From Pseudanabaenaceae cyanobacterium SKYG29 (GTDB lineage: Bacteria > Cyanobacteriota > Cyanobacteriia > Pseudanabaenales > Pseudanabaenaceae): a stretch of 64,000 nt of DNA. Under the pieces are notes generated by a model, which was given only the letters and a program-made list of their open reading frames with translations, did no database searches and had not been told where the DNA came from. The position numbers were made by a program, and so were the translations under genes. Location of the stretch: assembly GCA_025055675.1 (NCBI GenBank), contig JANWWT010000001.1, forward strand, positions 186,001-250,000, in the 5' to 3' direction. Shown here piece by piece: positions 57,769 to 64,000 of the stretch (positions are counted from its first letter, which is position 1; every line of letters starts with the position of its first letter).

Positions 57769-60000
57769 ATGTATCGGTTTCAAGTGCGCGCCCATACTCA
57801 ACCAGGGGAGTATATTGCCATAGTCGGTTCTGTACCCAAGCTAGGTATGTGGTCACCTGCCCAAGCCCTTCCCCTCGCCACTAATCCTGATATATACCCC
57901 CTCTGGCAGATCGAACTTGACCCCGCGCACCTTGTCCACGCAGAAAATCGCCTCGAGTACCAATATCTCCATGTCAAATCCCCAACTAAGGTGGAATGGG
58001 AATCAAAGTTAAAAAATCGCGCTGTGCCCATCGAGCCTACGCCTGAGATGCTGGTGATTGATAACGGCTATTGGGGCACGATCGAGCCCTACGCCTATAG
58101 CTATTACGAGTATGGCACTGCCCCTGTAATTTTGCCCCAAAGGGAAGGGAGTCTGAGGATTGTGATTGTGGGTAGCTCGGTGGCAGCGGGCTGCAGTGCT
58201 TGGAAGTTGCGGGGATGGGCATGGCTATTACAACAGGAATTACACAGGCGGTTTGGGCATCAGGTCTTACTACACGCCAAGTTAGGGGCAAACGTTACGA
58301 ATATTATTGACTGGTTTCCCGACTTGGTGGCTAATCACCGTCCGGACATCGTCATCATTGCTCTATCTTTGGGGAATGAAGGTTTAGCTAGCGCGCCTAA
58401 CTATGAATACAAAGCTATCCAAAGGCGGTTTGAGAGTGGCTTGCAGAAGTTGCTGGATATGACTAGAGCGATCGGAGCTTTGCCGATGTTAGGGGGTGTT
58501 TATCCCAACGGCCACTATAACCAGGATCACTACAACATTTTGTTGGAAACTCACCATCGCATGCTCTGTTGGGAAGTACCTGTGTTTAACTGGCTCAGCG
58601 CTTTAGATAATGGTCAGGGACGTTGGAAGCCAGGTATCTGCTTTGATCACGCCCACCCCAACAGTGAAGGTCATCGCTTGATGTTTGCTGCTATCCCTTT
58701 AGAGCTATTTGACCTCAATCGCCAACAGTTGCAAGACAAACAAAAACAGCTACAACTGCCGGACAAAGTGCCAGTTTTCTCGGATGAACAGGGCTTCCAC
58801 ATTATGGTCAATCCCCAGACTAAAGCCCTCCGCCTTATCAACGCTACTCGCTATCCCTACATCGTTTCCCCTAGTTGGCGAGAGTTACAGGAGGCAGTGC
58901 GCACAAAAGCTAATCTCTTACCAGGGATTTACACCCTCAACCACCCCAAAGGCAATACTCCTTTGTCTTTCTTTGTCAAAGTGGATAGAACGATCGAGAC
59001 TGTTTTGGAAATTCCCCCCGGCAGTGACAGTGAATATACAGCAACTTTCCATCTCTTTGCCCCCAAAGCCTGTCAAATTCTCTACTACGATGGACAATTG
59101 GGCTTACTGAAAGAGAGTGATCAACGCCTGCGTATCCTCAACGAAACAGACCACGAATATAACATCCATCCCATGTGGCAGGAAGTGCGCAGCGCCCTCA
59201 AAGCCATGCCCCCTGGTGTCTATAAAGATACGCTCGAGCCGGAAGCCCAGTTCCGTACTATGATGATCGGTAAAGATGGCTTAGAAAGTCGCATCAAAGC
59301 TAGACCCAAGTCTTCCATCGTCTATGAATACCGATCGCCTTTATCTGCTATCTCGCGGGTGGGAATTATTCCCTTGGGGGACAGATGCGCCGTGCGGATG
59401 TTGTTGTACAAACTGGAGTGGGACGGTCCTGCCTATCCCTTTGACCTGACACGGACAACAATTTTGAGTGATGTGGCAGATATTATTGCCAATCGGTTTG
59501 AAAATATGTGGAACCCCGACTATCTGCGCTATAACCCCCACGAAAAGAGAATCTATCACACGAAATGGTCGGGTCTGTCCTTTGCCCATGAAGTGGAAGA
59601 GAATGACCAAAATATGTACCCTGTCTTTGAACGGATGAAGATGCGCTATTCTAGCCGCGCTGCTCGCTTCTGGTACACTATCAAACACGCTAACGAGTTG
59701 TTGTTCATTCGCACAGGGGTAGCCGATCGCAATAGTGTTATAGACATGGTGCAAAAACTAGAACAAATCTGTCAAAATAAACCCTTCCGCTTTATGCTCA
59801 TCTCTCTCCAGGATGCCAGGGATATAGTTGATATTCCTCACGTTTTGCATTATTGCTTTGACTTCAATCCCGATCGGATGTACAACGACGAGCACTACTG
59901 GCGGGAATGCGCTAAGACCATGGGGAGCATTTTAGAATCGATCGGAGTTTCCAGCAAAAATCTGTTCTGGTGTCCCCCCAAAGTGCCCAAAGAAGATTAA
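57769..60000 (+). CDS. CBM20 - SGNH hydrolase - DUF1796 multidomain protein
   Basis: 743 residues. The N-terminal about 100 residues look like a CBM20 starch-binding domain (FQVRAHTQPGEYIAIVGSVPKLGMWSPAQALPL). Residues about 125-320 are an SGNH/GDSL hydrolase: nucleophile Ser in IVIVGSSVAAGCSAWK, Gly/Asn blocks in HAKLGANVTNII and LSLGNEG, and the Asp-His pair in FDHAHPNSEGHRL. Two similar modules follow (LRLINATRYPYIVSPSWRELQEAV and LRILNETDHEYNIHPMWQEVRSAL). Residues about 540-740 are DUF1796 (PLGDRCAVRMLLYKLEWDGPAYPFDLTRTT), a putative papain-like peptidase domain. It could deacylate or modify a storage or surface glucan. No signal peptide is seen. A GGGG ribosome site precedes ATG 57769. 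Confidence 0.72.
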   Translation: MYRFQVRAHTQPGEYIAIVGSVPKLGMWSPAQALPLATNPDIYPLWQIELDPAHLVHAENRLEYQYLHVKSPTKVEWESKLKNRAVPIEPTPEMLVIDNGYWGTIEPYAYSYYEYGTAPVILPQREGSLRIVIVGSSVAAGCSAWKLRGWAWLLQQELHRRFGHQVLLHAKLGANVTNIIDWFPDLVANHRPDIVIIALSLGNEGLASAPNYEYKAIQRRFESGLQKLLDMTRAIGALPMLGGVYPNGHYNQDHYNILLETHHRMLCWEVPVFNWLSALDNGQGRWKPGICFDHAHPNSEGHRLMFAAIPLELFDLNRQQLQDKQKQLQLPDKVPVFSDEQGFHIMVNPQTKALRLINATRYPYIVSPSWRELQEAVRTKANLLPGIYTLNHPKGNTPLSFFVKVDRTIETVLEIPPGSDSEYTATFHLFAPKACQILYYDGQLGLLKESDQRLRILNETDHEYNIHPMWQEVRSALKAMPPGVYKDTLEPEAQFRTMMIGKDGLESRIKARPKSSIVYEYRSPLSAISRVGIIPLGDRCAVRMLLYKLEWDGPAYPFDLTRTTILSDVADIIANRFENMWNPDYLRYNPHEKRIYHTKWSGLSFAHEVEENDQNMYPVFERMKMRYSSRAARFWYTIKHANELLFIRTGVADRNSVIDMVQKLEQICQNKPFRFMLISLQDARDIVDIPHVLHYCFDFNPDRMYNDEHYWRECAKTMGSILESIGVSSKNLFWCPPKVPKED

Positions 60001-60260
60001 CGTGCCAGAGTGCGAACGGCAAGGAAAGCAAAAATGAGGGCGGCAAGAGCTTTTAACGGACGGTCTGGTAGGAGGTAGGCGACCCCATCCCCTAGAAGAA
60101 CACCTAAGCCACTGGTTAGCAGCAAGGCACTGGCAGAACCAAGGAAGATATACCAGGGAAAGCGAGAATTACTAGTCATGGTGAACGTCACCAACTGACT
60201 TTTGTCCCCCAATTCTGAAATGAAGATAGTGATAAAACAGGCGAAAAATAATTCCCAGTT
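59997..60260 (-). CDS. GDT1/UPF0016 family half-protein (manganese/calcium exporter type)
   Basis: The start is set at ATG 60260 (MNWELFFACFITIFISELGDKSQLVTFTMTS), giving 87 residues; a longer frame begins at 60299. The E-x-G-D-K-S/T motif (ELGDKSQ) is diagnostic of the family, whose cyanobacterial members export manganese across the plasma or thylakoid membrane. This is only one of the two motif-bearing halves. In cyanobacteria the two halves are usually adjacent small genes or one fused gene; no partner is seen within the window. Three hydrophobic helices. It converges on the CBM20-SGNH gene with a 4-bp overlap. Confidence 0.72.
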   Translation of the reverse strand, partial: NWELFFACFITIFISELGDKSQLVTFTMTSNSRFPWYIFLGSASALLLTSGLGVLLGDGVAYLLPDRPLKALAALIFAFLAVRTLAR

Positions 60261-60299
60261 CATCAAAAATAAATGTCTAAAATTCTGTCGCTGATCCAA

Positions 60300-60598
60300 G
60301 AATTACTATACACAGCCATGGCAGCCTGTAGCAAGACTGGCAAGTATTTTGGGAACAGCAGTTTTTGACATGCTCGCTGGGTTGAAGCCCAAGAATTTTT
60401 TCTCAGGTGATCACGTGAGCTACACCGAATATGCAGCAGTCGGCAAAGAAGGATGGCACAGTAGCGCCTGCACTATTGCACTACCCGCCGGAAGTACACC
60501 ACGGTTTGGGAAAACTCTCCAACCTCCGAGGGACACTGAAGGGCGGGGCTTTTCCTGGTCAGCCAAAAAGAAACCCGCCTCTGCATCCATTAAATTAA
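60300..60598. other. Intergenic region, possible decayed coding sequence
   Basis: About 300 bp between two minus-strand genes. A plus-strand frame (GTAVFDMLAGLKPKNFFSGDHVSYTEYAAV...) is open to 60666 but has no usual start context and overlaps the RTX-GDPD gene, so it is probably not a gene. The region is more GC-rich than the AT-rich intergenic parts elsewhere. No riboswitch was recognised. Confidence 0.3.
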
Positions 60599-62161
60599 TT
60601 AGCGCCCAGACAGTTGCCCAATACCAGCCAAGGGAGCTACAGGAGAGAAAGGATAAAGAATATTAACTACATCCAGGGCAGTGCCAGGGTAATCGGTGAA
60701 CAAGCCATCTACTCCCAAACCGTAAAATTGGACATACTCCAGCTGGGGGTCACGGTTATAGTCTTCTAGGAGGGTGCTTGCCTCGTTGCGGAAGGTGTAG
60801 GGATGTACCAATAGCCCAGCACGGTGGGCATCAGCAATGACATTGGTAGGCGGCAGACCCCGATTATCCGCCGCTCCGACAATCAAACGCTTCGAGGGTC
60901 CAATGCCATCAGCATAGGTGGCAATTTCGGCTAAGCCCTGGGGCGTGAGTAAATCAGCATAGGTACGTCGATCGCCACTGACAACAAAGTCAAAGGGACG
61001 GTCTCCCACTACCCGTCCGTCAGGTAAGGTGGTACCCACGCCAATCAGTTGTACTAGCGGCAGCTCGGTTAGACGATTGAGTTCTTTGAGGATGCCCACT
61101 TCAAAAGATTGAATGAACACAGGGTCAGTGCGACGGGTATAGCCATTGCGACTGAGAACATCCACCAATCTCTGCTCCATCGCCAAACCCAAATTGCGAA
61201 AGTAAGTGGGATGCTTGGTTTCGGGGTAAATACCGATCGTTCTGCCTGTCTCGGCACTCTTACGTTTCACCAAGTCGATAATTTCCTGCAGGGTGGGCAC
61301 CTGAAACAGTCCATCGAAGGCCTTACTCCGATCGGCACGGGGTTCAATTGCCCGCAGGGTTTTCAATTCTGCTAGGGTAAAATCTTCCACGAACCATTCA
61401 TTTGCCACTGTCACACCGTCAATCACTTTGGTCGTACGGCGATTGGCAAATTCTGGACGGCGAGCCACATCTGTAGTTGTGCCCAAGAACGGCTCATGGC
61501 GAGCTACCAGCACCCCATCTTTCGTCACCACCAAGTCTGGCTCCACATAGTCCGCACCCAAATCGATCGCTAATTCATAGGCTGCCAAGGTATGCTCCGG
61601 TCGTTGACCGCTAGCACCCCGGTGGGCAATCACGATCGGTCTGGGGGGAATGACAAAGAAATCATTGGCAGTAGGCACAGCATTTTGCACCGTCGCCAAG
61701 ACCGCACCGCCTCTGATCGCGATGGTAGTGTTGTTACCCGTTGTGGTGATTGTTAAATCAGCAAAAGTGAGACCTTTGCCTAGGGCAAATTTATCGGTAC
61801 CGGGGGTGAAATCGGTGATGATGTCATTACTGGCAGTTTCGCGTCTGAGGACAAAGGTATCTCTCCCAGGACCACCAGTGAGGGTGTCGTTGCCCAAGTC
61901 ACCACTCAACCAGTCGTCTCCCTCCCCACCGATTAAGATGTCATCCCCCTTGCCGCCGAAGAGGGTATCATTACCGCCTAAACCAGAAATGGAGTCATTG
62001 CCTTGGTTGCCGTTGACCCGATCGTTGGCAGCGCTGCCCGTGATTGTGTCATTGCCATCGAGGGCAATTAGTCCGCCGAATTTACCAGAGAGAGTGGTAG
62101 GTTGAATAGTAAAGCTGTTGTTGCCGTTGTCGAGGGGAAAGAAGGGATTGTTAATTGTCAT
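60599..62161 (-). CDS. RTX-repeat glycerophosphodiester phosphodiesterase, secreted
   Basis: The start is set at ATG 62161 ([15 protein letters not shown]), giving 520 residues. N-terminal RTX-type calcium-binding nonapeptides ([28 protein letters not shown], about 30-110) end in an RTX-style [17 protein letters not shown] block. From about 180 a glycerophosphodiester phosphodiesterase domain follows: [50 protein letters not shown] (catalytic His in HRGA and metal-binding E/D), then [10 protein letters not shown]. It would hydrolyse glycerophosphodiesters outside the cell and, as an RTX protein, is probably exported by a type I system. The adjacent HlyD-like adaptor is in the same direction upstream. 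Confidence 0.88.
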   Translation of the reverse strand: MTINNPFFPLDNGNNSFTIQPTTLSGKFGGLIALDGNDTITGSAANDRVNGNQGNDSISGLGGNDTLFGGKGDDILIGGEGDDWLSGDLGNDTLTGGPGRDTFVLRRETASNDIITDFTPGTDKFALGKGLTFADLTITTTGNNTTIAIRGGAVLATVQNAVPTANDFFVIPPRPIVIAHRGASGQRPEHTLAAYELAIDLGADYVEPDLVVTKDGVLVARHEPFLGTTTDVARRPEFANRRTTKVIDGVTVANEWFVEDFTLAELKTLRAIEPRADRSKAFDGLFQVPTLQEIIDLVKRKSAETGRTIGIYPETKHPTYFRNLGLAMEQRLVDVLSRNGYTRRTDPVFIQSFEVGILKELNRLTELPLVQLIGVGTTLPDGRVVGDRPFDFVVSGDRRTYADLLTPQGLAEIATYADGIGPSKRLIVGAADNRGLPPTNVIADAHRAGLLVHPYTFRNEASTLLEDYNRDPQLEYVQFYGLGVDGLFTDYPGTALDVVNILYPFSPVAPLAGIGQLSGR

Positions 62162-62243
62162 ACGAGACCCAATGCAGACAATAAACCCAATTTCCCACAC
62201 TGAGGTTAAGGCAAGATTTAGGGTAGGTTAACAAGGGGTTACC

Positions 62244-63494
62244 CTACCGGCGGGGTAGTTCTAAATAGATGCGTTCTCCTCCCGTCAAGCCGCTGAGAAT
62301 TTGGGTTTGTTGATTAAAGGTACTCCCGATCGTCACTGGTCTAAACTCTGGCTTGCCGCCTTGATCGACATACACTCCCGTTTGTCCCCCTTCTGTGACA
62401 ATGGCGACGGTGGGCACAACGATCGCTTGGGGAATCTCCCTGCCCTTGAGTTTTAGTTCCACGTTCATACCCGATCGGAGTTGGTCCTGCCCCGTGAGTA
62501 AGTCGATGCGCACCTGGAAGGAAGTGACATTTTGCTGGACAACCGCTTCAGGAGCAATCAGACGGACTTTACCTTGATAGACCCGATCGGGATAGGCATC
62601 AGCAATGATCTCTACGGCTTGACCCACTTGCACCTGGCTAATATCAACTTCCGGGATTTCTGCCAGAATTTCTAAACCCCTAGCAAGGGCAACGATCGAG
62701 GTGGATGTCGCAGAAGAGGTAAGAGTTGCCGTAGTCGTAGGAGTGACAAACGCACCAACATTGGCGTATTTCTGAGTGATAATGCCAGCAAAGGGAGCAC
62801 GAATGATAGTATCTTCCAGCTGCACTTTCACTGCCGCCAGGCGAGCTTGGGCTTCCTGTAGTTGGGCTTCCGCTTGGGCGATTTCTTCTGGACGCGCACC
62901 ATTGAGCAACCTTTCCAACTGCTTCTGTCTATCCCGCAAATTCGCCTGGGCACTGTTGGCTTCCGCAATAATTTCATCCATCCGATCGGTAGGAATCACT
63001 CCCTCTTTGGCAAGGGCGACAAACCGATCGAGTCTTTTTTGCGCTAACTCCGCTCTAGCCTGGGCAGCTGCCACTTGCGCTTTGGCGGCATTAATTTCCT
63101 CCGGGCGGGCACCATTTCGCAAGCGCGCTAAATTAGCTTGGGCACTGGCAACTAGGGCGGCTGCCTGCTGCAGTTGCGGTTCAATACTACTGCTGTCCAT
63201 CCTGGCCACAATTTGCCCTTCTACAACCCTGTCTCCCTGGTCTACCAAGAGTTCAACTAGCTTTCCCCCCACTTTGGGACTGAGATTGACCGTCTGACTA
63301 GGGACAACTTTGCCACTGGCACCAAGGGTGACTGGCAGGGTAATCCGCTCCACCACTGCTGTTTTTGCTAAACTGACCGCCGGTTCTCGATTGGGGCGCA
63401 AAGACAGAAGGGCTATTGCTCCTAAACAAACGACGCTACCCCCTAGCCACCATAGCCAGTAAGGAGTTCTACCCTTAGAAATAGTGACTGCCAT
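62244..63494 (-). CDS. HlyD-family / RND periplasmic adaptor (membrane fusion) protein
   Basis: 416 residues. An N-terminal membrane helix (about 13-31, WLWWLGGSVVCLGAIALL) is followed by GKVVPSQTVNLSPKVGGKLVELLVDQGDRVVEGQIVARMDSS (lipoyl half). A long Ala/Gln/Glu-rich coiled coil (about 85-215, with two AQARAELAQKRL-type runs) comes next, then APFAGIITQKYANVGAFV (second lipoyl half) and a beta-barrel with AEIPEVDISQVQVGQAVEI. The adaptor would link an inner-membrane ABC (MacB/DevC type) or RND pump to TolC. No pump gene is seen next to it. It is 83 bp upstream of the RTX-GDPD gene. Confidence 0.88.
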   Translation of the reverse strand: MAVTISKGRTPYWLWWLGGSVVCLGAIALLSLRPNREPAVSLAKTAVVERITLPVTLGASGKVVPSQTVNLSPKVGGKLVELLVDQGDRVVEGQIVARMDSSSIEPQLQQAAALVASAQANLARLRNGARPEEINAAKAQVAAAQARAELAQKRLDRFVALAKEGVIPTDRMDEIIAEANSAQANLRDRQKQLERLLNGARPEEIAQAEAQLQEAQARLAAVKVQLEDTIIRAPFAGIITQKYANVGAFVTPTTTATLTSSATSTSIVALARGLEILAEIPEVDISQVQVGQAVEIIADAYPDRVYQGKVRLIAPEAVVQQNVTSFQVRIDLLTGQDQLRSGMNVELKLKGREIPQAIVVPTVAIVTEGGQTGVYVDQGGKPEFRPVTIGSTFNQQTQILSGLTGGERIYLELPRR

Positions 63495-63665
63495 GAGTGT
63501 TCCCCAATGTAGGGCTACTTTATATTAACATTTGTTTCTAGCAGCAACCCAATACCCATAAAGTTTATATTTTCCCTCGGTTAATAACAACTGTAGGAAA
63601 CTTAAACAATTGTTTAACTATCTCTGCGGGATTACAATAAACATTAGTCATAACAAATTATTTTT

Positions 63666-64000
63666 ATGAAGCATTGGAAAGCTAAAGGGCAGACAAACAG
63701 TAACCGCCGCCCTGCAAAAGAGCTGTGCAGTGAATGTGGTCTTTGTGATACATACTACATCCACTATGTGAAAGAGGCTTGTGCATTCTTACATCAACAA
63801 TTTGATCATTTGGAAGCAAATACCCACGGTAGACCAAGGGATTTAGCCAATGACCAGGAACTATACTTCGGTGTGCACCAGGAAATGTGGATGGCAAAAA
63901 AGATAGACCCCATCCCAGGCGCACAGTGGACAGGCATCGTCACTACGATCGCTACTGCCATGCTCACCCAGGGCAAGGTGGAAGGGGTAATCTGTGTGCA
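63666..64000 (+). CDS. bciB: 3,8-divinyl chlorophyllide 8-vinyl reductase, BciB type (5' part; gene continues past window)
   Basis: 111 codons visible from ATG 63666 to the edge. RRPAKELCSECGLCDTYYIHYVKEACAFL, followed by THGRPRDL, ELYFGVHQEMWMAKKIDPIPGAQWTGIVTTIATAMLTQGKVEGVICV, matches the N-terminus of cyanobacterial BciB (slr1923-like). This is an Fe-S/FAD enzyme of the F420-hydrogenase beta-subunit family that reduces the 8-vinyl group of divinyl chlorophyllide with ferredoxin. The CSECGLC motif binds an iron-sulfur cluster. The 3' part is not in the window. No strong ribosome site is seen. Confidence 0.85.
   Translation, partial: MKHWKAKGQTNSNRRPAKELCSECGLCDTYYIHYVKEACAFLHQQFDHLEANTHGRPRDLANDQELYFGVHQEMWMAKKIDPIPGAQWTGIVTTIATAMLTQGKVEGVICV

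Noticed and set aside
60349-60666. Plus-strand open frame of 105 codons
   Set aside because: No good start, no recognised domain, and its end overlaps the RTX-GDPD coding region on the other strand.
63682-63924. Minus-strand open frame of 80 codons near the window end
   Set aside because: It is antisense to the bciB start, which matches its family along the whole visible length.

Overview
The window comes from a cyanobacterial chromosome. It carries photosystem I psaE, an NDH-1 subunit (ndhD), a ferredoxin-dependent bilin reductase (pebA-like), a bciB-type vinyl reductase, DUF4347/Calx-beta surface proteins, and many copies of the CGATCG palindrome core typical of cyanobacterial HIP1 sites. 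I do not assign a genus.

Layout. 1-16.3 kb (minus strand): a cell-surface block with a TPR/glycosyltransferase-like protein cut by the window edge, a Uma2-like nuclease relative, two SAM methyltransferases, and a 3,695-residue adhesin-like protein (DUF4347, about 20 Calx-beta units, Thr-Pro linker, two seven-unit repeat cassettes). 16.3-35 kb: mostly housekeeping genes. These are ndhD, psaE, mutM, a Ser/Thr kinase fused to a PstS-like domain but interrupted by frameshifts, an alpha/beta hydrolase, a PAS histidine kinase, folC, cobQ, rlmD, pyk, pebA, a DsrE-like protein, moeB-rhodanese, msrA, a GxxExxY protein and tsaD, with tRNA-Thr and tRNA-Arg. 35-46.8 kb: a complete-looking type III-B-variant CRISPR-Cas island. 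47-64 kb: a NarL response regulator, tRNA-Ser, an ABC-2 permease, bolA, a decayed transposase, tRNA-Trp, rplS, lipA, a DEDDh exonuclease-ATPase fusion, gatB, proA, tRNA-Leu, a CBM20-SGNH-DUF1796 protein, a GDT1-family half protein, an RTX-glycerophosphodiesterase, an HlyD-like adaptor and the start of bciB.

The CRISPR island is the main point of interest. On the minus strand, in transcription order, are a CARF protein, an HD-less Cas10/Cmr2 with an intact GGDD motif, Cmr3, a truncated nuclease-like fragment, a Cmr4-like backbone protein without the usual catalytic Asp, a small helical protein (probable Cmr5 equivalent), a PD-(D/E)xK protein, a second CARF protein with a RelE-like C-terminus, and a two-RAMP protein (Cmr6-like plus Cmr1-like). 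Divergently on the plus strand are a small membrane protein translationally coupled to cas1, then cas2, a leader and an array of 18 identical 36-bp repeats. No cas6 is present. The make-up suggests a system acting mainly through cyclic-oligoadenylate signalling, with crRNA processing by an enzyme encoded elsewhere. It resembles the III-Bv arrangement known from Synechocystis, where RNase E does this job. A 23-codon remnant of the cmr6 start, upstream of the CARF-RelE-like gene, suggests that this effector gene was inserted by recombination.

Several coding starts were moved from the longest open frame to a start that fits the ribosome binding site, the family length or a neighbouring tRNA. All functions are inferred from reading the sequence; no database search was run.
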